Shown: positions 16,200 through 24,456 of the stretch, one piece after another
Layout: each line of letters begins with the position of its first letter
How positions within the stretch are numbered: the first letter of the stretch is position 1
Origin: an uncultured Lachnospiraceae bacterium
Lineage (GTDB): Bacteria; Bacillota; Clostridia; Lachnospirales; Lachnospiraceae
Reading direction: 5' to 3'
Assembly: GCA_910577675.1 (NCBI GenBank)
Contig: CAJTOR010000009.1
Coordinates: 33,563-97,562, forward strand
DNA: 64,000 bases
Notes under the pieces: generated by a model
Told to the model about the DNA's origin: nothing
What the model saw: only the letters and a program-made list of their open reading frames with translations
Databases searched by the model: none
Translations under genes and position numbers: made by a program

Positions 16200-16769
16200 T
16201 TAATCTTTCAGATGATGGATAAGATCATAGGTGGTCGGCATATAAAGCTCCGGTATTTCTGTCCACTCACCACCGAACATTCTCTGTGCAAAAATATGGC
16301 AGACTTTATCAAAAACGGACTTCGTGTACTTTATCATCATAAGGGCGGCGATATGGTCAAATGTCACAGGTGGGATGGCATATCCCCAGGTACTCCTGTC
16401 ATTTGGCAAAAAGCGCAGCTCACTCACGCAGAATGGCGTGATTTCATATTCCCGATCCTTTGACTCATCCCTGCAAAAAATATGCAGATACTGTGTCTGC
16501 CCGTCAACCTGGCACTCAAGCACACACCTTTCCTGCTCCTTGGCATTTTTCATCCCATCAACCAGCAGCAGCGGCTGCCCCTCGCCGCCCGGCATCTGAG
16601 GTACGTTCGTGCTGTATTTAAATTCACGCTTCTGGTCAGTCTGTAAAAGGTTAATCAGCCGGTCAATACTTGACTGGTCCATCACCTCCTCGCCAACCTT
16701 ACTTTTCTGCAAAAAGTTCAGCAAGGTATCGATTTCCGTCTGTGAAAGTAAAGCCATGTTCTGATTCAT
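16200..16769 (-). CDS. Unknown protein with a FliM-like N-terminal peptide
   Basis: 189 aa. The first 25 residues (MALLSQTEIDTLLNFLQ) resemble the LSQxEIDALL motif at the N-terminus of the flagellar switch protein FliM, which binds CheY. A second, similar helix follows (DQSSIDRLINLLQ). The rest is a mixed alpha/beta domain with EITPFCVSELRFLPNDRSTWGYAIPPVTF that I cannot assign. No flagellar or chemotaxis genes are nearby. It lies 30 bp downstream of the carboxypeptidase gene in the same direction and may share its transcript. The resemblance may be a short coincidental motif. Confidence 0.55.
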   Translation of the reverse strand: MNQNMALLSQTEIDTLLNFLQKSKVGEEVMDQSSIDRLINLLQTDQKREFKYSTNVPQMPGGEGQPLLLVDGMKNAKEQERCVLECQVDGQTQYLHIFCRDESKDREYEITPFCVSELRFLPNDRSTWGYAIPPVTFDHIAALMMIKYTKSVFDKVCHIFAQRMFGGEWTEIPELYMPTTYDLIHHLKD

Positions 16770-16799
16770 AATCTATTACCATCCTTTCCTTATATGCAA

Positions 16800-18272
16800 T
16801 TACCTGGAATTTTCTTTTGCAAAGCCTGCCAGTGCCGCCCACATTGGGGCATTCCGCTCCCAGATCTGTGCAAATTCCTCCGCCGCAAGTGGCGCTGCCC
16901 CCACCCCAATCTCAACCGTCGCGGAGGGGATACCCTTTTCCATCACGAGCCAGTCCCCGTAACCCGCCGCATCCTGCTTATCCGTCGCCGCGTAGCGTAT
17001 CTCATTTTGGTTCACACCATGGATGATATCCACCAGAGCTTTGCATTTCGTCCTAAGCTCCCCCGTCTGCCCGTAATCCCAATAAATCACGCTGCCCGAA
17101 GCATGGTAACTGATGGCAAGCACCGGCGAGAGTTCTTCCGTGCGCCGTATTAAGGCTGCCGTTTCCGCCTCGGATGCGGGCGCAGTTCCCTTATATTTCA
17201 TTGCGCCCGGATTTTTTGCACCGGAATATTCCGCAAAGCCATAATTAAAATTCCGGTTCAAGTCCACGCCGCGCGCATTTGCTTTCCAAAGTTTCATGTA
17301 ATTCTCAAAGGTGGCATCCGTCTGTCCGTTCGTCTTATCGCGGTCATACCAGTTCTTGATATCCGCGCGCAGCAAAACGTCCGAAATCCCATCCAGTCCG
17401 TACTGGCTGATTGAAATTCCATCCGGGTTCATCATTGGGAATAAATGGATGGATACAGTATCAAAAAGTTCCCTTACTGTTGTCCCCCCATATACTGTAT
17501 CCCCCAAAAGACTGAGATAAAATTCAAGCTGCGCCATCACTAACTGCGAAGTCATATACTCCCTCGCGTGGATACCAGCCTGTATAATAATCTTCTTTCT
17601 TGCGACAGGGCTGCCAAAAACCACTTCATAGATATTCCGCCCGTCCGCACTCACACCGACCGACTGGTAGGTAAAACCGTCCGGATATCTGTCTTTGAGC
17701 TCCTTTAAGTCGCCGCACAATTCATCATACGAGTAGAGCTGCTTTGTCGTGTCCACAATATCCATTTTTTTTTTTGCTTCAGCCATAACCGCACCGGAAA
17801 ACATATCCCTGCCGTCGGCAACCTTCTTTTCCGACAGGAATTCCGCATATGCATAAACTTCCTGGTCGTTATACAAAAGTTTATCCCACCCCTCGGTGCC
17901 TTTTTCTATTCGCACAAACGACTCTCCATATTTCACCTGTACAATCACTTCCGACTCAAGCGACGGCGCGCTGCGCAGGTTAAGCTTTGAAACCGCAACA
18001 TAGACAATATCCTGCGAAGGTTCCGGAGTCACTGTGTCCGGCGGTGTTGTAACATCCGGTTCCCCCTCCGAGCCCTGTGGCTGGTTCCCATCCGGTTCCT
18101 GCACTCCCGGGCTTGGTGTCGGCTCCGCGCTCTCCACCTTCGCCACATGCTCATAACCCTTTGCCGTTTCCATCGGCACAAGCCCGTCACTCTCCGGTTC
18201 TGCCTTGCCGCACGAAACAAAAAGCAGCATGGCAGCCAGGGCACAAACCGTTATCCTCCCCGCACATTTCAT
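16800..18272 (-). CDS. Lipoprotein with SH3 domain and M14 zinc carboxypeptidase domain
   Basis: 490 aa. A lipoprotein signal with lipobox LLFVSC (Cys 21) is followed by a Pro/Glu/Thr-rich linker (about 30-88). Then come a bacterial SH3 domain (about 90-150, SKLNLRSAPSLESEVI) and an M14 peptidase domain (about 180-485). Zinc ligands are visible in AGIHAREYM (H, E) and SYHASG (H); substrate residues are in NPDG and GVDLNRNF, and the catalytic E is in TVEIGVG. It probably trims wall peptides or environmental peptides at the outer membrane face. Codons 164-167 contain an uninterrupted A11 run, a possible slippage site between the SH3 and catalytic domains. Confidence 0.85.
   Translation of the reverse strand: MKCAGRITVCALAAMLLFVSCGKAEPESDGLVPMETAKGYEHVAKVESAEPTPSPGVQEPDGNQPQGSEGEPDVTTPPDTVTPEPSQDIVYVAVSKLNLRSAPSLESEVIVQVKYGESFVRIEKGTEGWDKLLYNDQEVYAYAEFLSEKKVADGRDMFSGAVMAEAKKKMDIVDTTKQLYSYDELCGDLKELKDRYPDGFTYQSVGVSADGRNIYEVVFGSPVARKKIIIQAGIHAREYMTSQLVMAQLEFYLSLLGDTVYGGTTVRELFDTVSIHLFPMMNPDGISISQYGLDGISDVLLRADIKNWYDRDKTNGQTDATFENYMKLWKANARGVDLNRNFNYGFAEYSGAKNPGAMKYKGTAPASEAETAALIRRTEELSPVLAISYHASGSVIYWDYGQTGELRTKCKALVDIIHGVNQNEIRYAATDKQDAAGYGDWLVMEKGIPSATVEIGVGAAPLAAEEFAQIWERNAPMWAALAGFAKENSR
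17765..17775 (+). repeat. Homopolymer T11 (A11 in the coding strand) inside the carboxypeptidase gene
   Basis: Eleven consecutive T on the plus strand, coding for K-K-K-M on the minus strand. The present length keeps the frame open. Confidence 0.85.
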
Positions 18273-18295
18273 TCCTCTTATCCCCTTTCCCCGTA

Positions 18296-18324
18296 CATAC
18301 AGAAGACAAGCTAAAACCTGTCAA
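18296..18324 (-). promoter_or_regulatory. Probable promoter of the carboxypeptidase gene
   Basis: Minus strand TTGACA (18324-18319), 17-bp spacer, TGTATG (18301-18296); good -35, weak -10. Confidence 0.5.
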
Positions 18325-18400
18325 ACTATCCCAAATCCGTTTTTACAAAACAAACCGCGGTTGGACATTAACCTAAAACCCCGTGGCAACTGTCAATTTT

Positions 18401-18832
18401 CTAGCCGCACTCCTGCCCATTAAAACATATTGTTTCCCGCAATTCCTCAAGAGCCTCCTGCGCGAGCGCAATATCTTCCTCCATCCGGTGTATCATATCA
18501 CTGCCAACTTCCGCTGCCGTCATCACGTTCTGCAACTGCTGCGCAAACTGTTCCGCAGACTTCATATTCTGCTCATTTGCGCGCATCAGGCGCTCGTTCC
18601 CATCCTCCAGCGCGTCCTGCCCGGACTTTCCGAGTGCGTCCGCTATCTCCATGTTCGTCATGTCCATGGTGGCAAAAACTTCATCCACACTCACGGCAAG
18701 CGCCCTTATCTCCGCAAGCAGCTTATCATGCTCATTCAGCGCGTTAAACGCACTCTGCCCCGCCTGAAGCTGCGCCTGCGACAACCGCTCCACACTCTTA
18801 CGCCATCCGTTCCCGACATTTTTCATTGACAT
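18401..18832 (-). CDS. Small alpha-helical (coiled-coil) protein of unknown function
   Basis: 143 aa, almost entirely predicted helix, rich in Ala, Glu, Gln and Met, with heptad-like spacing through LSQAQLQAGQSAFNALNEHDKLL and EQFAQQLQNVMTAAEVGSDMI. No signal peptide or membrane segment. Its ATG lies 4 bp after the radA stop with GAAAGG overlapping the end of radA, so it is translationally coupled to RadA. I do not recognise the family. A role linked to RadA or to the stress operon is only suggested by position. Confidence 0.6.
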   Translation of the reverse strand: MSMKNVGNGWRKSVERLSQAQLQAGQSAFNALNEHDKLLAEIRALAVSVDEVFATMDMTNMEIADALGKSGQDALEDGNERLMRANEQNMKSAEQFAQQLQNVMTAAEVGSDMIHRMEEDIALAQEALEELRETICFNGQECG

Positions 18833-18835
18833 ACT

Positions 18836-20227
18836 TTACCTTTCCAATACTCCGAACAAATCCCTGACATTTTTTACGCCGATCAGCCCGATTCCCCCGG
18901 ATTCTTTCTGATTCTTCCTAATGCTCTCCAAATTGGCATGGGGCAGGATACACTGCACATAACCCAGTTTCTGCGCCTCCGCCACACGCTGCGGTGCCAT
19001 CGTTACCGCCCTGATCTCCCCGGTAAGCCCCACCTCCCCGAAAACCAGCGTGCGCTCAGGCACCGCCCTGTTCTTGTAGCTTGAGAGAATGGCAAATACA
19101 ACAGCCAGATCAAGCGCCGGCTCGCTAATGCGCATCCCGCCCGCCACATTAATATAAGCGTCACAGTATGCAAGCTGTATCCCGAGCCGCTTCTCAAGCA
19201 CTGCTAAAAGGAGGTTTACGCGGTTTAAATCCATGCCCGCCGCCGTGCGCCTGGGCATATTGAAATTCGTCTGACATACGAGAGCCTGCACTTCCACAAG
19301 CATCGTCCGGCTTCCTTCCATCGTCGCTGCCACAACGGAACCCGGCTCATTCTCCGGCCGCCCTTCAAGCAAGTATTCTGACGGGTTTAAGATCTCTGCC
19401 AGCCCACTCTGGCGCATTTCAAACACGCCGATCTCGTTTGTGGAACCAAAACGGTTTTTGACCGCCCGCAGAATCCGGTAGGAAACTGCATTCTCACCCT
19501 CGAAATAAAGAACGGTATCAACCATGTGTTCCAAGACCCTAGGTCCTGCCACCATACCTTCCTTTGTCACATGCCCGACGATAAAGATGGATATCCCCTC
19601 GCCCTTTGCCAGCCGCAGCAGGCTTCCTGTCGTTTCCCTGACCTGGCTTACTGAGCCTGGCGATGCCTGGATATCCTCCCGGTACATTGTCTGGATCGAG
19701 TCAATCACCACAAGTTCCGGCCTCTCAGCCAACACCACTGCTTCCACCAGGTCAAGATTTGTTTCCGCAAGCAGCAAGAGATTCCCCGAGGCTTCCGAAA
19801 GCCTGTCGGCGCGCATTTTAATCTGCTGGGGCGATTCCTCGCCGGATATGTAAAGCACATGATGTCCCTTCCCCGCCAAAATACTGCACATCTGCAAAAG
19901 CAGCGTGGATTTGCCAATGCCGGGGTCACCGCCCACCAAAACCAGCGACCCTGTCACAATCCCCCCGCCAAGCACGCGGTCAAGTTCCCCGATGCCGGTG
20001 TACACCCGCTCTGTTACGGTCTGCGTCACCTCGGAAAGCTTCTGGGGTGCCGCCCTTTTTCCCGCTGGCGCTGCCCCGCCGGCATAACCTGCGGCGGGGC
20101 TTTTTTTCTGCACCGGTTCCTCCACAAAAGAGTTCCACGCTTTACAGCCTGGGCACTGTCCAAGCCATTTTGAGGACTCATGCCCGCACTCGCTGCAGAA
20201 AAATACATTTTTTACCTTGACCGCCAT
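18836..20227 (-). CDS. radA: DNA repair protein RadA (Sms), RecA-like branch-migration helicase
   Basis: 463 aa, normal size. An N-terminal zinc finger CSECG...CPGC (about 11-31) precedes a RecA-like ATPase with Walker A GGDPGIGKST, the RadA-specific KNRFG motif, and a C-terminal Lon-protease-like domain (VNVAGGMRISEPALDLAVVFAILSS). It helps process recombination intermediates. It sits between a 136-aa unknown gene and a 143-aa helical protein downstream of clpC, as is common in clostridia. Confidence 0.97.
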   Translation of the reverse strand: MAVKVKNVFFCSECGHESSKWLGQCPGCKAWNSFVEEPVQKKSPAAGYAGGAAPAGKRAAPQKLSEVTQTVTERVYTGIGELDRVLGGGIVTGSLVLVGGDPGIGKSTLLLQMCSILAGKGHHVLYISGEESPQQIKMRADRLSEASGNLLLLAETNLDLVEAVVLAERPELVVIDSIQTMYREDIQASPGSVSQVRETTGSLLRLAKGEGISIFIVGHVTKEGMVAGPRVLEHMVDTVLYFEGENAVSYRILRAVKNRFGSTNEIGVFEMRQSGLAEILNPSEYLLEGRPENEPGSVVAATMEGSRTMLVEVQALVCQTNFNMPRRTAAGMDLNRVNLLLAVLEKRLGIQLAYCDAYINVAGGMRISEPALDLAVVFAILSSYKNRAVPERTLVFGEVGLTGEIRAVTMAPQRVAEAQKLGYVQCILPHANLESIRKNQKESGGIGLIGVKNVRDLFGVLER

Positions 20228-20245
20228 TCAAACTCCCCTATCCGG

Positions 20246-20656
20246 CTATACACATTTCACCACGCGGACTGCCGACCTTTCACCATCTTTCTTCTCGATG
20301 CTGAGGACAAGCTTCCCGCCCAGATTCGTCTTCATCTTGCCGACATTGGTTTCATCGATAAAAATCTTATATTCTTTTTCCGGCTCAAGCTCAAGCGTGA
20401 TCTGGGCATCTTCCCCGGATGCCACATCAAAAACCACCGCCTTCTCCGACACCTGAAAATGTCCCACCGCAGTCCCCGGCACGGATTCATAGACAAACAT
20501 ACCATTGCGCTCAAGCTTCGTCATCTCACAAAATGTCTTAACTTTATATAAATCCCCGTCAAACTCAAAATCATTCACCTTTGATTTTTCCGCCAGCGTG
20601 TAATCTCCAAATCCAAGTGTACCATCCTCTTCCTTCCAGATCAATTCTTTATCCAT
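20246..20656 (-). CDS. Small beta-rich protein of unknown function between clpC and radA
   Basis: 136 aa from the ATG at 20656, which has AAGGAGG at 5-bp spacing; an upstream in-frame extension lacks this. Predicted strands dominate: DGTLGFGDYTLAEKSKV, KVKTFCEMTKLERNG, and a C-terminal ITLELEPEKEYKIFIDETNVGKMKTN. No cysteine motif, signal or membrane segment. The gene ends 18 bp before radA and is presumably cotranscribed with it. Family not recognised. Confidence 0.6.
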   Translation of the reverse strand: MDKELIWKEEDGTLGFGDYTLAEKSKVNDFEFDGDLYKVKTFCEMTKLERNGMFVYESVPGTAVGHFQVSEKAVVFDVASGEDAQITLELEPEKEYKIFIDETNVGKMKTNLGGKLVLSIEKKDGERSAVRVVKCV

Positions 20657-20785
20657 CATATCCTCCTTACCGGCATAGCGCCATTCTTGTAGCAACAAAA
20701 ATATCTTCCATGTTTCTGCGCCACATAAATTGTATCCGCCTTTATTTTAACATAGCTTGCAATTTTTTTCTACTGATTTCTCCCA

Positions 20786-20819
20786 ATTTCGAAGAAATTG
20801 TTATTTCGAAGAAATTGTT
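20786..20819. repeat. Two perfect tandem 17-bp units, each a dyad, downstream of clpC
   Basis: The 17-bp unit ATTTCGAAGAAATTGTT occurs twice without a gap. Each contains ATTTC-GAA-GAAAT. It lies in the 176-bp gap between clpC and the 136-aa gene and could be a binding site for a regulator or an RNA processing site. No T-run follows. Confidence 0.7.
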
Positions 20820-20832
20820 ATGCAGTAGCCCC

Positions 20833-23295
20833 CTAAGCCCTCTCGCGCTTGTGCCTGACCATAACCTTCACCTTTTCGTCTGCAACCGACAGTGTCACCG
20901 TATCCCCCGCGCGCACCCTTCCTTCTAGGATTTCCTCGGTCAGCCGGTCTTCAACCTTTGTCTGGATCGCGCGCCGCAGCGGCCTGGCTCCATACTTCTC
21001 ATCAAAGCCCTCCTTAGCAAGGTGCAGAAGAAGAGCCTCCTCCGTCTTTACACGTATGCCCATTTGATCCATACAGCGCCCTTCTACCGTTTTTAGCATA
21101 ATCTTTACAATCTCACAGATATCTTCGCGGGTCAGCGCATGGAATACAATCATCTCGTCGATACGGTTTAGGAACTCCGGTTTAAACAGGCGCTTCACCT
21201 CGTCCATCACGCCTTCCTTCATCTTGTTGTAGTCCGCCTTTGCATCCTCCTGCCCCGTAAAGCCCAATTTCTTTGGCGATACTATATTCTGCGCCCCCGC
21301 GTTCGAAGTCATGATGATAATGGTATTTTTAAAGCTGACTTTGCGCCCCTGTGCATCCGTTACATGCCCATCATCCAAAATCTGGAGTAAAATGTTAAAA
21401 ATATCCGGATGCGCTTTCTCAATCTCGTCAAACAGGATTACGGAATACGGGTTTCTTCGAACCTTTTCGCTCAACTGCCCGCCCTCATCGTAACCGACAT
21501 ACCCGGGCGGCGAACCAATCATGCGCGAAACGCTGTGCTTTTCCATATATTCGGTCATATCCACGCGTATCATTGCGTTCTCATCCCCGAACATCGCCTC
21601 GGCAAGCGCTTTTGAGAGTTCGGTCTTTCCGACACCGGTAGGTCCTAAAAACAGGAAGGAACCTATCGGGCGGTTCGGGTCTTTCAGACCGACGCGGCCG
21701 CGCCGTATCGCTTTTGCCACTGCGCCCACCGCCTCCTCCTGCCCGATAACACGCCCGTGCAGCGTCTGCTCAAGGCGCAGCAGGCGTTCACTTTCATCCT
21801 CTTTAAGGCGCTTTAGCGGAATCTTCGTCCACTGGGAAATCACATCGGCAATCTCCTCCTCACCCACGGTAAGAACGGCTTCCTCACGCTCCTTTTCCCT
21901 CTCCTGTTCCATTTTTTCCATCTTGGCGCGGATGCGCTCCTGGCGGCGCTTGATTTCCCCCGCACGCTCAAAGTCCTCCGCCTTGATCGCATCTTCCTTT
22001 TCCTGCTCGAGCGAAACAATTTTTTCCTGCGCCTCCTTCACCTTAGCAGAAGGTGTGTAAATGCTAAGCCTCACCTTGGAAGCCGCCTCATCCATCACGT
22101 CGATCGCCTTATCCGGCAGAAAACGGTCGTTGATATAGCGGCTTGCCAAGCGCACCGCCGCCTCGATTGCCCCCTCCGTTATACCCACCTTATGATGGGC
22201 TTCGTAAGCAGGGCTTAACCCACGGAGTATCTTTATAGCCTCCTCCTCCGACGGTTCTTCGACCACCACCGGCTGGAAACGCCGCTCAAGCGCCGCATCC
22301 TTCTCGATATACTTGCGGTACTCCTCCCTTGTGGTCGCACCGATAAGCTGGAGCTCCCCGCGCGCAAGCGAAGGTTTTAAAATATTTGAGGCATCGATCG
22401 CGCCCTCCGCGCCGCCCGCACCGATAATCGTGTGCAGCTCATCAAGAAACAGAAGTACATTTCCGTCCGAAATCACTTCCGAAACCACACGCTTAATCCG
22501 TTCCTCGAACTCCCCTCGGTACTTTGACCCTGCTACCATCCCCGAAAGGTCAAGTGTGAGCACTCGCTTGCCCCCGATCACATCCGGCACATTCCCGTCC
22601 ACAATCTTTTGCGCAAGCCCTTCCACCACCGCAGTTTTTCCAACTCCCGGCTCGCCGACAAGACACGGGTTATTCTTTGTGCGCCTGCTCAAAATCTGGA
22701 CAACCCGCGCGATCTCCTCCTCCCGGCCGATCACCGGGTCAAGCCTGCCCTCCCTTGCAAGCTGTGTCAGATCCCTGCTATACTGGTTTAAAGTCGGGGT
22801 TGCTGACTTGCCCCGGCCGCGCCCTTTCGCACCGCCCATCTCATTTTTGAGGACGTTCTGGTCCACACCGCACGCTGCCAACAGATCCATATATAATTTT
22901 TGCAGATTGACCCCGAGCGTATTTAAAAGCCGCACCGCGATACAGTCCGAATCCTTAATCAGCGCCATCAAAATATGCTCCGTGCCGATCTGCTCCGATT
23001 TTAACCGCATGCTTTCCTTCGCGCTGGCATCAAGTATCCTGCGCACGCGCGGCGTAAAATTATCCTTCTCCATAATACTTATTCCGCCCTCCGGCGCAAT
23101 AAGCTGTTTCACCATCTCAACCAGCTTTTCCTCGTCCACCTCATGCTCGTCAAGCACCCTCCCCGCCACGCCGTTCGCCTTTGTCAGACCGATCAGAAGA
23201 TGCTCCGTCCCGATATAATTGTGCGCCATGTCATATGCCGTTTCCGTGGCCAGGCGAATGGCTTCCCTGGCACTTTCTGTAAATTTCTCCTTCAA
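20833..23295 (-). CDS. clpC: AAA+ unfoldase ClpC (ClpCP protease ATPase)
   Basis: 820 aa, usual length. Two N-terminal Clp repeats (about 1-145) are followed by D1 with Walker A GEPGVGKTA, a middle domain with a UVR-like coiled segment (about 415-470), and D2 with Walker A GPTGVGKTE, LFDEIEKAH and sensor/arginine residues. The LGFTGQ loop after ATPase D2 serves docking to ClpP. It unfolds arginine-phosphorylated or adaptor-delivered proteins for ClpP. The start is TTG at 23295, with AAGGAG 8 bp upstream; an out-of-frame ATG-GTT-TGA overlaps it. The 129-bp gap after mcsB carries two copies of the 55-bp repeat. Confidence 0.96.
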   Translation of the reverse strand: MKEKFTESAREAIRLATETAYDMAHNYIGTEHLLIGLTKANGVAGRVLDEHEVDEEKLVEMVKQLIAPEGGISIMEKDNFTPRVRRILDASAKESMRLKSEQIGTEHILMALIKDSDCIAVRLLNTLGVNLQKLYMDLLAACGVDQNVLKNEMGGAKGRGRGKSATPTLNQYSRDLTQLAREGRLDPVIGREEEIARVVQILSRRTKNNPCLVGEPGVGKTAVVEGLAQKIVDGNVPDVIGGKRVLTLDLSGMVAGSKYRGEFEERIKRVVSEVISDGNVLLFLDELHTIIGAGGAEGAIDASNILKPSLARGELQLIGATTREEYRKYIEKDAALERRFQPVVVEEPSEEEAIKILRGLSPAYEAHHKVGITEGAIEAAVRLASRYINDRFLPDKAIDVMDEAASKVRLSIYTPSAKVKEAQEKIVSLEQEKEDAIKAEDFERAGEIKRRQERIRAKMEKMEQEREKEREEAVLTVGEEEIADVISQWTKIPLKRLKEDESERLLRLEQTLHGRVIGQEEAVGAVAKAIRRGRVGLKDPNRPIGSFLFLGPTGVGKTELSKALAEAMFGDENAMIRVDMTEYMEKHSVSRMIGSPPGYVGYDEGGQLSEKVRRNPYSVILFDEIEKAHPDIFNILLQILDDGHVTDAQGRKVSFKNTIIIMTSNAGAQNIVSPKKLGFTGQEDAKADYNKMKEGVMDEVKRLFKPEFLNRIDEMIVFHALTREDICEIVKIMLKTVEGRCMDQMGIRVKTEEALLLHLAKEGFDEKYGARPLRRAIQTKVEDRLTEEILEGRVRAGDTVTLSVADEKVKVMVRHKRERA

Positions 23296-23342
23296 ACCAT
23301 TTTCTCCTTTTCAACCCGGATATTTTTCCTTCCATCCCCCAC

Positions 23343-23391
23343 CCTGGGTAGCTCCCAATATCTCTTTTGTTTACCCTATGCCCCTTTCACG
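23343..23391 (-). repeat. Degenerate copy of the 55-bp repeat in front of clpC
   Basis: Read on the minus strand it begins GTGAAAGGGGCATAGGGTAA and ends TTGGGAGCTACCC, then diverges where CTTTCACAT should follow. It is joined directly to the complete copy at 23392-23446. Confidence 0.65.
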
Positions 23392-23446
23392 ATGTGAAAG
23401 GGGTAGCTCCCAACATCCCTTCACCTATCTTATGCCCCTTTCACAT
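23392..23446 (-). repeat. 55-bp repeat element, copy overlapping the mcsB stop codon
   Basis: Same 12-bp inverted ends (ATGTGAAAGGGG / CCCCTTTCACAT) and same total length as the copy at typA. The last six codons of mcsB (C-E-R-G-I-R) and its TAG stop are made from repeat sequence. Confidence 0.8.
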
Positions 23447-24456
23447 TCCATCAAACGATTAAAGTACTCCGCCCTATACTGCCACCTCTCCTCCAGACCA
23501 AGGCTCCTCCCATACAGCTTCTGGATATTTGCGGGCTGCACTTTCACAAGCTGCCCATACAGATCGGGTTCCTGCGAAAGTGTAACCATACCGTGGTCAT
23601 GTCCTAATTTTAACTGGGCATACTGCATCAGCGCGTCCGCCGTGCTAAGTATTTTCGCATAGCGCAGGACACCGTAGGAGCGATACACCCTGTCAACAAT
23701 CTCCGCCTTGCTGCCCTGGTACAGATAATTTCTATGTTTTTTTTCTTTTGCTATAATCTGTTCTAATACCTGCCCAATATTTTCTATAATTTCCTCTTCC
23801 GTACATCCAAGTGTTTTTTTGTTCCCAATGCGGTACAAAAAAGCTTCCGTCTTTATTCCCCCGCGAATCCCAGCAATTTCCATATCAAATTTACCAATCT
23901 CATCCGAAAGTTTTTTTATCTTCCCCGCCATCGCTATGGCTGGAAGAAAGAGAAGATAATCCGCGTGGAATCCGGTTCCCGTATTAAGAGGGGAAGCACT
24001 CAGATAACCGAAACGCGGATCGTAGGCATAACCCAGCCCCTCAAGGCATTTTTCCACCCGGAACGCCCGCGCATAAGCTCCTCTTAGATCATTTCCCCGG
24101 GCATTTGCCCGGATACAGATATGATCTTCCTCGTTGATTAGGATGGAAACTCCCTCATCCTCCGAAAGCACAAGTGCTGCCCCCTGTTTTTTCTGCATTG
24201 CTTCGCTCATAATAAAATTTTCCACAAGCGCCTCACGCTCAAGCGGCGAGAGCTTTCCCACATCACAGGAATAATATTTCATCCCCTCCTCATGCTCAAG
24301 CTTCACCGCCTCCCCGCGCAAAAGCTCGGCAACCGCGCTACATTCATCCACCCCCATCATACTGACAAAATGATACTTTTCCAGATTCCTCCTAATCTGC
24401 ACGCGGCTTGCAATCACTATCGGCTCCTCCGCTCGGTTCCCATACCACTTATTCAT
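23425..24456 (-). CDS. mcsB: McsB-like guanido kinase, with key kinase residues replaced
   Basis: 343 aa. Length and position identify it as McsB, the protein-arginine kinase that marks proteins for ClpCP. Several catalytic landmarks differ from the family: SRVRxxRN is SRVQIRRN (an ATP-binding Arg becomes Gln). The CPxNxGTGLRAS motif is SPLNTGTGFHAD (reactive Cys becomes Ser, ATP-binding Arg becomes His). The NEEDH loop is intact. Activity is therefore uncertain; it may be a divergent kinase or a scaffold. The C-terminal tail derives from the 55-bp repeat. It overlaps mcsA by 8 bp. Confidence 0.85.
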   Translation of the reverse strand: MNKWYGNRAEEPIVIASRVQIRRNLEKYHFVSMMGVDECSAVAELLRGEAVKLEHEEGMKYYSCDVGKLSPLEREALVENFIMSEAMQKKQGAALVLSEDEGVSILINEEDHICIRANARGNDLRGAYARAFRVEKCLEGLGYAYDPRFGYLSASPLNTGTGFHADYLLFLPAIAMAGKIKKLSDEIGKFDMEIAGIRGGIKTEAFLYRIGNKKTLGCTEEEIIENIGQVLEQIIAKEKKHRNYLYQGSKAEIVDRVYRSYGVLRYAKILSTADALMQYAQLKLGHDHGMVTLSQEPDLYGQLVKVQPANIQKLYGRSLGLEERWQYRAEYFNRLMECERGIR

